Source: Acidobacteriota bacterium (GTDB lineage: Bacteria; Acidobacteriota; Blastocatellia; UBA7656). From it: a stretch of 64,000 bases of DNA. The stretch is taken from positions 89,341-153,340 of the forward strand of contig JBFMDH010000016.1 in the NCBI GenBank assembly GCA_040754075.1, given 5' to 3'. The position numbers and the translations under genes were made by a program. Shown here in pieces: positions 7,551-16,985 of this stretch. The notes below the pieces were generated by a model that made no database searches, was not told where the DNA came from, and saw only the letters and a list, made by a program, of their open reading frames with translations. The stretch's first letter is position 1; every line of letters begins with the position of its first letter.

Positions 7551-8351
7551 TTATTTCTCAACAACCGATTTGGGGTCGGGTTGCAAACCGGCATACTCTT
7601 TCATCTCCCAGTTGGTGCCTTCTTTGGAAGCGCGTTTTACGAGTCCCAGACCTTTAACGTAATAATCATAAACTTCGGCTTCTTTGATTTTTCTCGCGAC
7701 GCGCCAGGCTTTAAAGGTTCCGGCGGGAGTTTTGATTTCCTCTTCGCCCTGCGATTCAAAGTTAATAATAATTGGTTCAGCCGGGTTCATCGGCGGTTGA
7801 TCGCCAACGCTGATGGTCTGGGTAAATGATACTGTCCAGGTCGAACCTTTTTTCTCTAAGGCTGACGGGTCAACCAGCAAATAAGGCACGCCCCGGAATT
7901 TATGCTCAAAGACGGATGCCTGCCCCTGAATTTTATTTTCGGTCTTCTCCGATAGAATTTTAATACGTCCGTCCTCGCAGATATATTTTCGTGTCGATAA
8001 TTCGTTTTTCTCGTAGCCGCCGCTTTTATCGACAATCTGGGTTCGTTCGATAAAAACCTTCTGTCCGTTTTCCTCGGCGGCGTCTGTGACCACCGTAACC
8101 TCTGCAACCAACGGGCTGGAATATTGCAGCGTGTATTTGACCGAGGTTCCGGGTCTCAAGGGAAAATAGGGATTGCAGGATTTGGAATTCGGGTCAAAGG
8201 ATGAAGTATTTTTAACCGGCGTTATGTTCTCATTCAAAGAAGGGGTGCGACTATTGGAATTAGTTGGCGTGGTATTTTTATTGACCGTATCATCGGCACA
8301 GGCGCTAAAAAACAGCGCGCCGAACAGTAATATAAAAAGCGTTTTTCGCAT
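7551..8351 (-). CDS. predicted lipoprotein of unknown function
   Basis: 266 residues. N-terminus MRKTLFILLFGALFFSACA is a signal peptide with a lipobox ending FSAC (Cys18), so it is probably membrane-anchored on the outside. A Asn/Thr/Ser-rich linker of about 40 residues follows. The mature part starts near CNPYFPLRPGTSVKYTLQY and ends with repeated beta-rich motifs (EEIKTPAGTFKAWRVARKIK, YYVKGLGLVKR). The pattern 'paG.f.awrv ... y.kGlGlVk' resembles secreted proteins seen often in Acidobacteria and other phyla, of unknown role. Monocistronic, with its own terminator. Confidence 0.8.
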   Translation of the reverse strand: MRKTLFILLFGALFFSACADDTVNKNTTPTNSNSRTPSLNENITPVKNTSSFDPNSKSCNPYFPLRPGTSVKYTLQYSSPLVAEVTVVTDAAEENGQKVFIERTQIVDKSGGYEKNELSTRKYICEDGRIKILSEKTENKIQGQASVFEHKFRGVPYLLVDPSALEKKGSTWTVSFTQTISVGDQPPMNPAEPIIINFESQGEEEIKTPAGTFKAWRVARKIKEAEVYDYYVKGLGLVKRASKEGTNWEMKEYAGLQPDPKSVVEK

Positions 8352-8526
8352 TAAAGAGCATTCCTTTCAATTGGTAAAAATCTGGTCATAGCGGTCACGA
8401 TAATTAAACAAAGTTATTAACATCTTCATCAATCGCTTGGCAAGCAAGCCGCCAGCCTCTTTGATAAAGCGGTGAGCGGTGTTATAAAACTTCGGCGCGC
8501 GCGCTATTTCAACTGCGACTGCAAAC

Positions 8527-9441
8527 TTGATGACTCGCTCTCAATCCTCAGACCAAACTCCGAACCCTTCCGGCGCGATGGTGTTTATCGCGATGAGTCT
8601 GGGAATGGTGTCACTGTCGTTCGCTTCAATTTTTATTACACACCTGGAACGCTCGGAAGTTCCACCATTAATCATCGCCTTTTATCGAATGGCAATCGCC
8701 ACCCTGCTGTTGTTTCCGGCGGCAGTGGCTTGCAAACGTCAGGAACTGGCGACATTGACGCGCAAAGATATTTTATGGCTTATCGTCAGCGGCTTGTTTC
8801 TGGCGCTGCATTTCGGCGCGTGGATTACCTCACTCAAATATATTTCGATTGCCGCATCCGCAGTGCTGGTCAATACTCATCCGTTTTTCGTGGTGATTGC
8901 GGCTTTGCTCTTTTTAAAAGAAAAGCCCAACCGATTCAGTTTAATGGGCACCAGCATCGGTTTAATCGGCATGTTGGTCATTGCCTGGAATAGTCTGGCG
9001 GATGCCGAGTTCGCTTTAAAAGGAAATTTGCTGGCGGTACTCGGCGCGCTGGCGGTTGTCGGGTATTTCATCATCGGGCGCAAGGTGCGCGAAGGTGTGA
9101 GCCTCTTAGGTTATGTCACGCCGGTTTATGCGGCGTGTTCGGCGTTTTTATTGATTTGGGCAAGCTCACTCGGCAATTCGCTTTATCCTTATCCGGCGAG
9201 TTCCTGGGGCTATTTTTTTGCCTTGGCGATTGTGCCGACGATCTTAGGGCACACGGTTTTTAACTGGGCATTGAAACACGTCAGACCCGCAACCGTGTCA
9301 CTGGCGTTTTTAGGTGAACCGGTCATCGCTTCGATACTGGCGTATTTCTTTTTCAACCAACGCCCGACGCTTTCAATATTGGCGGGCGGTCTGTTGGTGC
9401 TTGCCGGTGTCTGGTTGACGATGCAACGCTCTAACTCATAA
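8527..9441 (+). CDS. EamA/DMT-superfamily transporter
   Basis: 304 residues with about ten hydrophobic spans in two repeated halves, the classic 10-TMS drug/metabolite transporter arrangement. The first EamA repeat covers about 20-150 (with FYRMAIATLLLFPAA and SAVLVNTHPFFVVIAALLF), the second about 165-300 (with ALKHVRPATVSLAFLGEPVI, a strongly conserved EamA motif). An inner-membrane exporter or importer of small metabolites; the substrate cannot be told. Three more plus-strand genes follow closely. The ATG has no strong SD. An overlapping frame at 8472-8993 is a shadow. Confidence 0.9.
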   Translation: MMTRSQSSDQTPNPSGAMVFIAMSLGMVSLSFASIFITHLERSEVPPLIIAFYRMAIATLLLFPAAVACKRQELATLTRKDILWLIVSGLFLALHFGAWITSLKYISIAASAVLVNTHPFFVVIAALLFLKEKPNRFSLMGTSIGLIGMLVIAWNSLADAEFALKGNLLAVLGALAVVGYFIIGRKVREGVSLLGYVTPVYAACSAFLLIWASSLGNSLYPYPASSWGYFFALAIVPTILGHTVFNWALKHVRPATVSLAFLGEPVIASILAYFFFNQRPTLSILAGGLLVLAGVWLTMQRSNS

Positions 9442-9479
9442 GCTGAAAAATCAAATTCGCGTGACTTGAGGACATTAAA

Positions 9480-9665
9480 ATGGCATCTGAAGATTTGACT
9501 AAATTACACGAAGTTTTGCGTTCGACGATTATCGAAGTCGAAATCGCCCTGGATACAGCGACCTACCCGGACTGGGCGGATACCAAAGAGAACCTGCTCA
9601 AAGCGGTTGAGTTGGTTCGCAAACTCGAACGCGATCAGATGTGGTCGCGGTTGTCGAAAAAGTAG
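9480..9665 (+). CDS. small protein of unknown function
   Basis: 61 residues, MASEDLTKLHEVLRSTIIEV..., rich in Leu, Glu and Lys and probably all helical. GAGGA lies about 8 bases before the ATG. It sits 38 bases after the transporter and 3 bases before the pyroglutamyl peptidase gene, so it is probably translated in the same transcript. No recognised family. Confidence 0.55.
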   Translation: MASEDLTKLHEVLRSTIIEVEIALDTATYPDWADTKENLLKAVELVRKLERDQMWSRLSKK

Positions 9666-9668
9666 AAA

Positions 9669-10295
9669 ATGGAATTTATGAAAAAAGTTTTACTGACAGC
9701 ATTTGAAGCTTTTGACGGAGAGACGATCAACCCTTCGATGGAGGCTTTGCTGGCGATTAAAAAAATCAGTTTCGATGGCGTCACAATTGATGTGTTGGAA
9801 CTGCCGGTTGATCGCTTCGTGGCGCTTGCGATGGTCTTGGAGCGATTACGAGAAACCCGTCCTGATGTTGTCATCATGTTGGGTGAAGCCGGGCGGCGGT
9901 ATCGCGTGACGCCTGAACGTGTGGCGATTAACGTAGATGATTTTCGCATTCCCGATAATGTCGGCAACCAACCGAAAGGCGAAGCGATAGTCGAAGGCGC
10001 ACCCGTCGCCTATTTTTCGACGCTGCCGATTTATGAAATTGTTGATGGGTTGAAAGCGGTCAATATTCCGGCGGCGATTTCCAATTCGGCAGGAACTTAT
10101 CTTTGCAACCGGATTTTTTATGCGGTGATGCATCATCTGGCGGAAAATCAATTGACCACCCGCGCCGGTTTCATTCATCTGCCCTACATTCACGAACAAG
10201 TGATCGACAAGAAATATGACTTTCCGAGCCTGTCACGCGAAACCGTCATCGCGGCGGTGCGAATCGCGATTGAAGCTTCAATTGCAAGGGAGTAG
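9669..10295 (+). CDS. pcp: pyrrolidone-carboxylate (pyroglutamyl) peptidase
   Basis: C15-family cysteine peptidase that removes N-terminal pyroglutamate. 208 residues, family length. Starts KKVLLTAFEAFDGETINPS (family: 'LVTGFepFgg...NPS'). Catalytic residues are visible: Glu73 in LGEAGRR, Cys146 in SNSAGTYLCNRIFY, and His170 in GFIHLPY (numbering from the first ATG). An ATG three codons later (MKKVLL) is also possible and has GGAA ahead of it. Cytoplasmic; the next gene starts three bases after the stop. Confidence 0.93.
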   Translation: MEFMKKVLLTAFEAFDGETINPSMEALLAIKKISFDGVTIDVLELPVDRFVALAMVLERLRETRPDVVIMLGEAGRRYRVTPERVAINVDDFRIPDNVGNQPKGEAIVEGAPVAYFSTLPIYEIVDGLKAVNIPAAISNSAGTYLCNRIFYAVMHHLAENQLTTRAGFIHLPYIHEQVIDKKYDFPSLSRETVIAAVRIAIEASIARE

Positions 10296-10298
10296 CAA

Positions 10299-10745
10299 AT
10301 GAAAAGTATCACTGTCTTGTTAATAATGTTCTTGCTTGCTTCAGCTAGAGTAACCTTCTCCAACCAGGAAGATGAGCGGGTAATAAAAGCGTTGGAAAAA
10401 ATTTCTAACATCACTCCAGAAGGTCGTGAAGTGTTAAAACAGGTTCATGAAATGAGACCTTTAATCAATGATTGCCCAGCGACAAAATCACTTATCGACA
10501 TTGTACAGGAACACATTTCCAACAAAGGTGCGTACAATATCTTTCCGATAGGTTGGTATGCACAAAAGAAAAAAACTTCGGGCAATTGGAAAATAGCGCT
10601 CTACCACAAGGATTATCAGAAAAATTACCAGACTGCCGAGTGGGAATATAACCCCAAAACAAAAGAACTTTACTCATTTGAATTTTTAAATGCGCCAACA
10701 TTTTGGACTGAAGAAGGTAGAAAGAAACCTTGCGTGAATAGATAA
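10299..10745 (+). CDS. secreted protein of unknown function
   Basis: 148 residues. Residues 1-21 (MKSITVLLIMFLLASARVTFS) form a signal peptide. The mature part is about 125 residues, with two cysteines (NDCPATKS and the C-terminal KKPCVNR) that could form a disulfide, and aromatic-rich strands (NIFPIGWYAQKKK, AEWEYNPKTKELYSFEFL). GGGAG lies 7 bases before the ATG, and it is three bases after pcp, so it is likely co-transcribed. Its base composition is more A+T-rich than its neighbours. No recognised family. Confidence 0.7.
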   Translation: MKSITVLLIMFLLASARVTFSNQEDERVIKALEKISNITPEGREVLKQVHEMRPLINDCPATKSLIDIVQEHISNKGAYNIFPIGWYAQKKKTSGNWKIALYHKDYQKNYQTAEWEYNPKTKELYSFEFLNAPTFWTEEGRKKPCVNR

Positions 10746-10949
10746 GTTCGCTCAGATAAACAATCTTCAAGTTATCATTGAGCCTATTCAACTTCTTGAC
10801 ACTCCACGCATTTCAGGTTACCCCACCCCATCTATAAAAAATATTTTTCTATCAGTGATTGGATTCACCGAATTTTTGCGCGTTAGTTAAATGAAGGCTT
10901 TCGATGGTGAGCGGCAAATCATCATCCGATTTAGAAAGGAGAGTATTTT

Positions 10950-11393
10950 ATGGGTAGTAAATTATTTAAAAAAATCTTCAGTTCCATAACCGTATTGAGC
11001 TTTGTATGGGCAATGGCAGCAACCACAACAATGGCGCAGGTGCAGGAGACTTGCACCGTCAACGTGCCTTTCCAGTTCTCCGTCGGCAAACGCGCGCTTC
11101 CGGCTGGCGAGTACACCATCAAAACCATTTCCGATACCAGTAAATTTCAAAAACTTTTAATTACCAGTCGCGATGGCAAGACCAGCGTCATCGTGCCGAC
11201 GCTTTCAACCCCGTCAGCGAAATATCGCGCAAAAACTCAGGTGAATTTTAATAAATATGCCGACCGGTATTTTCTGAGTTCGATTTCCAATTTTCAGAAT
11301 GAAGTCGATTTGAAATTTCAGAAATCAAAAGCCGAAAAATCAATTTCACAAAATGCGGGGGCTACGGAAATCGTCACCGTCGCCAGCGAATAA
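10950..11393 (+). CDS. secreted protein of the Acidobacteria 'VPFxFxVGxxxLPAGEYT' type
   Basis: 147 residues with a signal peptide ending near TTTMAQVQ. The mature start CTVNVPFQFSVGKRALPAGEYTIK is a pattern I associate with many short secreted Acidobacteria proteins. The rest is beta-rich: LLITSRDGKTSVIVPTLS, then YADRYFLSSISNF. Function unknown; probably periplasmic or outer-membrane-associated. It has a strong RBS (AAGGAG) 8 bases ahead and its own terminator, so it is likely a well-expressed single gene. This is one of the main taxonomic hints. Confidence 0.8.
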   Translation: MGSKLFKKIFSSITVLSFVWAMAATTTMAQVQETCTVNVPFQFSVGKRALPAGEYTIKTISDTSKFQKLLITSRDGKTSVIVPTLSTPSAKYRAKTQVNFNKYADRYFLSSISNFQNEVDLKFQKSKAEKSISQNAGATEIVTVASE

Positions 11394-11418
11394 AATTTCA
11401 ATCACCGAAACCCACAAA

Positions 11419-11459
11419 TGAAAAAGCGCGAGTGAGTTGCTCGCGCTTTTTCATTTTTT
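11419..11459 (+). terminator. Rho-independent terminator
   Basis: GAAAAAGCGCGAG / CTCGCGCTTTTTC form a 13-bp stem followed by ATTTTTT. It closes the secreted-protein gene ending at 11393. Confidence 0.85.
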
Positions 11460-11533
11460 GAATGCCGGTTTTTGACGGCGTGTGGTTAATTGAACCGGTA
11501 ATCCCGCCTAGGCTTTAATCGATTGCGCGAATT

Positions 11534-12022
11534 TTATCCGAGATATTTTTTAATCTGATTTCTAAAGCCCGCATAATAAGCTGCGCCCCAGACGGGAGTT
11601 TTTTCAAAATAATAAAGCCCGTGACGCGGCGCATCGTAACAGACGCGCATTTCACCGGCTGACCAGTGTTTTGGCGGGTCTTCGGTCTTGAGGATTTGCG
11701 CCGTCATATCATCGACGTTATGCGAAATCGCTACTGCAAAACACCAGACGCTTTCAAAAAATCCGCAAGGCAGCGGATTGGTCTTCAATTTCATCGCGTG
11801 ATTGAAAGCATCTGCGGAAAATCGGCGAATTAAATTGGCATCGGTGTAATCGAATTCATGAAAGATGAAAAAGGTTTCTGCGTTGCCGAACTTCGAGAGT
11901 TCAAACCCTGAACGATGCGCCACCATTTTAAAGGTGTTATCGGGTAAAAATGTAAACCTGTCGGCTTGCAGTCGTTGAATTGCGGTCTGCACCCAGTAAT
12001 CTTTTCGCGGTGTGTAATCCAT
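11534..12022 (-). CDS. conserved-looking protein of unknown function
   Basis: 162 residues, soluble, no signal peptide. Rich in aromatic residues (FFIFHEFDYTDANLIRRFSA, GLYYFEKTPVWGAAYYAGFR). One short Cys pair lies around GFFESVWCFAVAIS and MRVCYDAP. GGGAGAAGGAA directly precedes the ATG, which supports the start. It lies 40 bases downstream of the PQQ dehydrogenase, but divergence in type suggests a separate role. I do not recognise the family. Confidence 0.65.
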   Translation of the reverse strand: MDYTPRKDYWVQTAIQRLQADRFTFLPDNTFKMVAHRSGFELSKFGNAETFFIFHEFDYTDANLIRRFSADAFNHAMKLKTNPLPCGFFESVWCFAVAISHNVDDMTAQILKTEDPPKHWSAGEMRVCYDAPRHGLYYFEKTPVWGAAYYAGFRNQIKKYLG

Positions 12023-12062
12023 TTCCTTCTCCCTGAAAAATCAAAATTTAAATGCAAAAAAT

Positions 12063-14207
12063 TTATTGCGAGTTTTTCGGCAATGCGAATGCAACATAAG
12101 TTCCGCCCGCCGGGTCTTTTGATTTGCCGCCACCCGCGGCAATTACGATGAACTGTCTGCCATTCACTTCATAGGTCGCGGGGGTGGCGTTACCGGCAGC
12201 AGGCAGCAGGGTTTCCCACAACAGTTTGCCAGTGATTTTATCGAAGACGCGGAATTTTTTGTCGTAATTGGTCGCGCCGATAAATAACAAGCCATTTGCC
12301 GTGACAATCGCGCCGCCATAATTTTCGCTGCCGGTATTTTTCATTCCCCTTGCCACCAGTTCAGGATATTCGCCCAAAGGAATCTGCCAGACGATTTTTC
12401 CGGCGTTCAAGTCAATCGCGGTCAAGGTGCCCCAGGGCGGTTCGACCGCAGGATAGCCATCGGGGTCTAAAAATTTGTTGTAGCCATCAATCGTATATTT
12501 CAAATCAATCGGCGAAGGCGCAACCTGATACGCAATGCCTTCACGATTTTCGCCGGTCGCAAGGTAATGTGTGATGGCTTGAATCGCATTTTCACCGAGG
12601 CGCGCAAATCCCGGCATGCGTCCCGCGCCTTTGCTGATAACCTTGGCGATTTCCGCTTCCTGATATTTTTTGTTGATGCTGATGAGAGAAGGGAATTCGG
12701 GAGGCGTGCCGCGCAAATCGCTGCGGTGACAACTGGCACAATTGCTTTCGTATAAATTTTTCGCGCTGGTGACTGTTTGCGGACGTCGCTTCTCGACCAA
12801 TCGTAAAATCCAAGGCATTTCGTTGGCGTTCACATAAAGCCAGTTGGTTTCGGGATCGAATGCCGCGCCGCCCCATTCCGCGCCGCCATCAAACCCCGGA
12901 AAGACGATGGTGCCGGCAAAACTCGGCGGTTCAAATTGCCCGCGACTGCGGAGATTGCGAAAGCGTTCAAGCGCCGCCGCGTGGGCTTCGGGAGTGCGGC
13001 GCGTGAGCATCTCTTCGGTGAGTTGTTGTCTCGAAAACGGTGGCGGCGTGATGGGCAACGGTTGTGTCTCAGCGAGTTTTTCGCCATCAGCGCCTGCGGT
13101 TGATACTTTGCGATATTCAATCGGGAAAAGCGGCTTGCCGGTGGCGCGTTCAAAAACAAAGAGGTGTCCCGATTTGGTGATTTGCGCGACCGCGTCAATC
13201 ATGCGCCCGTGGCGTTTGACGCGCACCAGACTCGGCGCGCTCGGCAAATCTCTATCCCAGACATCGTGTTTAACGAATTGAAAATGCCAGAGGCGTTTGC
13301 CGGTTGATGCATTCAAACAGATGAGCGAATTGGCGAACAGATTATCGCCGTGCCGGTTGGCTCCGTAAAAATCGAATGCCGCCGAACCCGTAGGCACGAA
13401 GACCAAGCCGCGCGCTTCGTCCAATGTCATGCCGCACCAGTTGTTCGCGCCGCCGATATATTGATAAGCATCTTTGGGCCAGGTTTGATAACCATATTCG
13501 CCGGGTTGCGGAATGGTGTGAAAAATCCATTGCAGATTGCCGGTGCGCGTATCGTAAGCGCGAATATGACCGGGCGCGGCGGGCAAGCCTTCGCTGACGA
13601 GGCTGCCGATAATCAACAGGTTTCTATAAATCACGCCGGGGGTGGTGAGGGTGATGGCGAGATTGGTCTCCTGGTCGCGTCCAAGCCCGGCGCGTAAATC
13701 GATGCGCCCCTTACTGCCGAACGCTTGCGCAGGTTTTCCGGTTTTCGCATCCAGCGCATAAAGCCAGTTTCGATAGCCAAAAAAAATCCGTTTGGTTTCG
13801 CCGCTTTGCCAGTAATTCAAACCGCGATTGCGCATTTTGCCGACCGGTTTTTTCTCTTCGTTGGGGTCGAAACTCCAGAGCAAGTTGCCGGTCTCGGCAT
13901 CAAGCGCAATGACGCGAACTTTGGGCGTGGTCGCGTACATCACGCCATCAACAATAATCGGATTGCACTGCATCTCGGAACCCGCGAAGGCATCGCCCGT
14001 GTCATACGTCCAGGCGACTTCGAGTTTGTTTAGGTTGTCGCGAGTGATTTGGTCGAGCGTCGAGTAATGAATATTTTCCGCGCCGCCACCAAACGTTTTC
14101 CATTCGCGATATTTTTTAGCGGATGGTTTTTGTGCTGCGGAAGTGAAGGAAGAATACAGAGAAAACAAAACTAAAAAAATTGCGAAGACCAATTTCCATT
14201 GTTTCAT
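12063..14207 (-). CDS. PQQ-dependent dehydrogenase with inserted cytochrome c domain (quinohemoprotein)
   Basis: Periplasmic alcohol/sugar dehydrogenase: oxidises a substrate with PQQ and passes electrons through its own heme. From the ATG at 14207 a signal peptide [20 protein letters not shown] precedes about 715 residues. Quinoprotein propeller repeats such as [31 protein letters not shown] and [14 protein letters not shown] are spread along the chain. The heme domain, with CASCH followed by a Met ligand region (GRMPGF), is inserted between propeller blades, not at the end, and the propeller resumes with [18 protein letters not shown]. This layout fits the membrane-bound glucose-dehydrogenase-like family. 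The substrate is not readable. The frame open upstream to 14252 is ignored because the signal peptide starts at 14207. Confidence 0.9.
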   Translation of the reverse strand: MKQWKLVFAIFLVLFSLYSSFTSAAQKPSAKKYREWKTFGGGAENIHYSTLDQITRDNLNKLEVAWTYDTGDAFAGSEMQCNPIIVDGVMYATTPKVRVIALDAETGNLLWSFDPNEEKKPVGKMRNRGLNYWQSGETKRIFFGYRNWLYALDAKTGKPAQAFGSKGRIDLRAGLGRDQETNLAITLTTPGVIYRNLLIIGSLVSEGLPAAPGHIRAYDTRTGNLQWIFHTIPQPGEYGYQTWPKDAYQYIGGANNWCGMTLDEARGLVFVPTGSAAFDFYGANRHGDNLFANSLICLNASTGKRLWHFQFVKHDVWDRDLPSAPSLVRVKRHGRMIDAVAQITKSGHLFVFERATGKPLFPIEYRKVSTAGADGEKLAETQPLPITPPPFSRQQLTEEMLTRRTPEAHAAALERFRNLRSRGQFEPPSFAGTIVFPGFDGGAEWGGAAFDPETNWLYVNANEMPWILRLVEKRRPQTVTSAKNLYESNCASCHRSDLRGTPPEFPSLISINKKYQEAEIAKVISKGAGRMPGFARLGENAIQAITHYLATGENREGIAYQVAPSPIDLKYTIDGYNKFLDPDGYPAVEPPWGTLTAIDLNAGKIVWQIPLGEYPELVARGMKNTGSENYGGAIVTANGLLFIGATNYDKKFRVFDKITGKLLWETLLPAAGNATPATYEVNGRQFIVIAAGGGKSKDPAGGTYVAFALPKNSQ

Positions 14208-14271
14208 AAATTCAAACCTGGTTTGAAATTTTTGGACGGTGACTTCCAGCAAATTTGTTCAACTTCATTTG

Positions 14272-14455
14272 TCTGATGGAAAATCATCGGGCTGGTCTTG
14301 CAATTCTGATTTCCCAGCGGATGCGGCGGATGGCGCGGATAAGAACGGATTTTTATGAACTACAGCTATGCGCAACTGGTAAACCTTTATTCGCTCAAAT
14401 CCGCCGCATCCGCTGGGAAATTGACCTTGATAAAGCGCCCGATGATTTTCCGTAC
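14272..14455. repeat. ~184-bp hairpin element, copy 1 of a two-copy MITE-like family
   Basis: Outer arms GGAAAATCATCGGGC and GCCCGATGATTTTCC are perfect inverse repeats. Inside, TTTCCCAGCGGATGCGGCGG is mirrored by CCGCCGCATCCGCTGGGAAA. The element starts CTGATGGAAAA, as does copy 2 at 40175. No open frame inside. It lies between the PQQ dehydrogenase (divergent) and the serA stop. Confidence 0.8.
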
Positions 14456-14477
14456 CAACCTGATAGCCAAAGAGAAT

Positions 14478-16058
14478 TTATAACTTTACCTGTTGAACCG
14501 AAATCACATTGGGCAATGCTTCTAAACCGCTTAACTGCGCTTCGCTCATCGCTTCGTCAATTTGAATCAATGCGAGCGCGTTTTCACCAACCACTTTGCG
14601 ACCGAGATACAACCGCCCGATGTTGATGTTCTGGCTGCCAATGTAAGATGCGATGTTGCCAAGCACGCCCGGCACGTCGCGATTGAATAAAAACAAAATC
14701 ACGCCTCGCGGAATGGCTTCGAGATTGAATCCATTGACGCGAACAATTCGCGCATCACTGCGTCCGAAGAGTGCGCCTGCGACTTCGCTTTCCTGTTTAG
14801 TGGTGACGGCGCGCACGCGAATCATGCTGGCGAAATCGCGCGCCTTTCTTGAAAGCGATTCGCGCACCTTGATGCCGCGCTCTTCGGCAACCAGGGCGGC
14901 ATTGACCATATTGACGCGGGTGATGACCGGCGATAGAAAGCCCGCAAGAATCGCTTGAGTAATCGGCTTCACATCGTAATCGGCAACATCGCCGGAATAT
15001 TCGATTTCAACTTCCTGCAAATCGTGCCCGAATACCTGCCCTTGAAATGAGCCGAGCTTTTCACCAAGTGTGATGTATGGGCCGATGACTGCCATGAGTT
15101 CCGCGCTCACCGCCGGCATATTGACTGCGCCGCGCACCGCACCGCTTTGCAGATAATCGCTGACCTGTTCGGCGATGATGGTTGCCACCCCGAGCTGCGC
15201 CTCCTGAGTTGATGCGCCGAGGTGCGGTGTGCAAATCACTTTATCGAGCGCAAGCAACGGATTATCGGCATTGATGGGTTCCTGTTCAAAAACATCGAGC
15301 GCCGCGCCCGCGACTTTGCCCGCTTGAACGGCTTCGGCGAGCGCCAGTTCATCGACGAGACCGCCGCGCGCGCAATTGATGATGCGCACACCATCTTTCA
15401 TCCTGGCAATCGAAGCGGCATTGATGATGCCGCGGGTTTCTTCGGTGAGCGGCGTGTGCAGAGTGATGAAATCGGCGCGCGCATAAATTTCATCAAGGGT
15501 TGACATTTCTATTCCCAGTTCGCGAGCGGCTTCTTTAGTGAAGTACGGGTCAAAGGCGAGCACCGTCATTCCGAAAGCGCGGGCGCGATTAGCAACGGTT
15601 GAGCCGATGCGCCCAAGCCCGATGATGCCAAGGGTTTTGCTTAAAAGTTCAACCCCTAAAAATTTATTCTTTTCCCACTTGCCCGATTTGGTCGAGGCGA
15701 CGGCTTGGGGAATCCGCCTGGCGAGCGCCATCAGCATTGCCCAGGTATGTTCAGCGGTGGTCACCGTGTTACCCGCAGCGGCGTTCATGACGACGATGCC
15801 GCGCCGGGTGGCGGCGGCTACGTCAATGTTATCAACGCCGGTGCCGGCGCGACCGATGACCCGCATTTTTGCGGCGCGTTCGATTAATTCGCGAGTGACC
15901 TGGGTCTTTGAGCGCACGATTAAGCCATCGTAATCGCCAATGATTTCGGCGATTTCGCCGGGCTTGATGTTGGGACGTTCATCAACGGTAACATTTTCAA
16001 GAGCCGCTAAAATCTCGACTCCGGTTTTTTCCAATCCATCACACACCAGTATTTTCAT
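14478..16058 (-). CDS. serA: D-3-phosphoglycerate dehydrogenase (long, ACT-containing form)
   Basis: NAD-dependent oxidation of 3-phosphoglycerate, first step of serine synthesis, cytoplasmic. The 526 residues match the long SerA form. Substrate-binding domain first (MKILVCDGLEKTGVEIL), then NAD-binding domain with GLGRIGSTVANRARAFGM (about 147-164). Catalytic Arg in INCARGGLVDE, Glu in DVFEQEP and His in TPHLGAST are present. An allosteric-substrate-binding domain (about 320-445) follows, then a C-terminal ACT domain (RDVPGVLGNIASYIGSQNIN). Serine feedback is therefore likely. It stands alone in the window, with repeats on both sides. Confidence 0.95.
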   Translation of the reverse strand: MKILVCDGLEKTGVEILAALENVTVDERPNIKPGEIAEIIGDYDGLIVRSKTQVTRELIERAAKMRVIGRAGTGVDNIDVAAATRRGIVVMNAAAGNTVTTAEHTWAMLMALARRIPQAVASTKSGKWEKNKFLGVELLSKTLGIIGLGRIGSTVANRARAFGMTVLAFDPYFTKEAARELGIEMSTLDEIYARADFITLHTPLTEETRGIINAASIARMKDGVRIINCARGGLVDELALAEAVQAGKVAGAALDVFEQEPINADNPLLALDKVICTPHLGASTQEAQLGVATIIAEQVSDYLQSGAVRGAVNMPAVSAELMAVIGPYITLGEKLGSFQGQVFGHDLQEVEIEYSGDVADYDVKPITQAILAGFLSPVITRVNMVNAALVAEERGIKVRESLSRKARDFASMIRVRAVTTKQESEVAGALFGRSDARIVRVNGFNLEAIPRGVILFLFNRDVPGVLGNIASYIGSQNINIGRLYLGRKVVGENALALIQIDEAMSEAQLSGLEALPNVISVQQVKL

Positions 16059-16109
16059 ATCAGTTCTCGGCTATCTATGGGTTTTAGTTTGTAAAGCGAC
16101 GCATAGTTT

Positions 16110-16200
16110 AGTTGAACAAGCGGTTTATGACCTGAAAATTGAAAAGCCGTCAAGCCTGCCGCTCTCCTCAAGTTGAGCAAGCGGTCTATGACCGCGCATT
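16110..16200. repeat. two copies of a GTTGAGCAAGCGGTCTATGACCGC repeat in a gene-free gap
   Basis: The stretch 16059-16457 (about 400 bases) holds no convincing gene. It contains GTTGAACAAGCGGTTTATGA at 16111 and GTTGAGCAAGCGGTCTATGA then CCGC at 16172; the second has a perfect GCGGTC/GACCGC stem. A third copy is at 63260-63290. This is a short REP-like palindrome of unknown role. The 61-codon plus-strand frame at 16272-16457 has no RBS and is not supported. Confidence 0.65.
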
Positions 16201-16457
16201 CGTTTTACATTCAATGGTCATACACCTGCGAACACCATTTATGATTCGTTTTAAACTTGGCATTGTAACGGTTGGCGAAAGCGTCGGCAAAGCGCGGCGA
16301 GAAATGTAAGAAAAGAAAAATTTATTTGCCGATTAATGAATTTCTACAATGGGCATCTGATGTATTGATAGGCTGGGTATCCAAAGTACCTAAAGTGAGC
16401 AGTGATTTTGATGAGCCTTCGCAAATTCATAGCATAGGTTTTCCAAGTGCAAATTAA

Positions 16458-16961
16458 TTAATATTTTGGAGAGGAAAGTATAGTGGATAGCAAATCTCGC
16501 CCTCCTGAAATAAAGACCCCGATACCCATAACCGTCAGCAACCATTTGACGATACCGGTTTTTACCAATGCAAAACCTGTTGGTTGCCGAAGCCAAATAA
16601 AGACTTCTGGTAATAAATAAGCTAGAAATACACCATAAGTAATTCCCATTACTGCATGAGTTATCCGCTCTCCGGCAGGAAGTTTTCGAGTGCAATCCTC
16701 CTCGACAAAATCCCAAAGTGTGATAATGATTTCAGCCAAAAGCAGGAGGATGAGAAGCCAGGCAAATTTTCCATTCCAAGCAACCCAGCCAAGGGTGCAG
16801 AAAACGATGGCGTAAATAAAATCTCTTGCTGAATGAAGCCACAATTCGACCTTTGCTTCCGCTTTAGATGGGAGCCGTGCTATTAGCTCGTGGTAATAAA
16901 TTGTGTCAAAGGCTCCTAATACTCCTTGTAGAGCCAAGATATATAACCCTAATTCAAACAT
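16458..16961 (-). CDS. multi-pass membrane protein of unknown function
   Basis: 167 residues with about five hydrophobic segments (for example FIYAIVFCTLGWVAW, LLILLLLAEIIITLW, LLTVMGIGVFISG). Charged motif GAFDTIYYHELIARLPSKAE follows the first span. No signal for a transporter or enzyme class. It lies at the edge of the RHS region, but nothing shows a functional link. The ATG is the first in frame. Confidence 0.65.
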   Translation of the reverse strand: MFELGLYILALQGVLGAFDTIYYHELIARLPSKAEAKVELWLHSARDFIYAIVFCTLGWVAWNGKFAWLLILLLLAEIIITLWDFVEEDCTRKLPAGERITHAVMGITYGVFLAYLLPEVFIWLRQPTGFALVKTGIVKWLLTVMGIGVFISGGRDLLSTILSSPKY

Positions 16962-16985
16962 CGAAAAGTTATCCTATTCAAAAAC

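Noticed and set aside
14478..16058. Long plus-strand frames opposite serA (14653-14958, 15222-15503, 15538-15933)
   Set aside because: Shadows of the high-GC third positions of serA.
16272..16457. 61-codon plus-strand frame in the gap after serA
   Set aside because: No ribosome-binding site, odd composition, ends against a minus-strand gene. Not supported.
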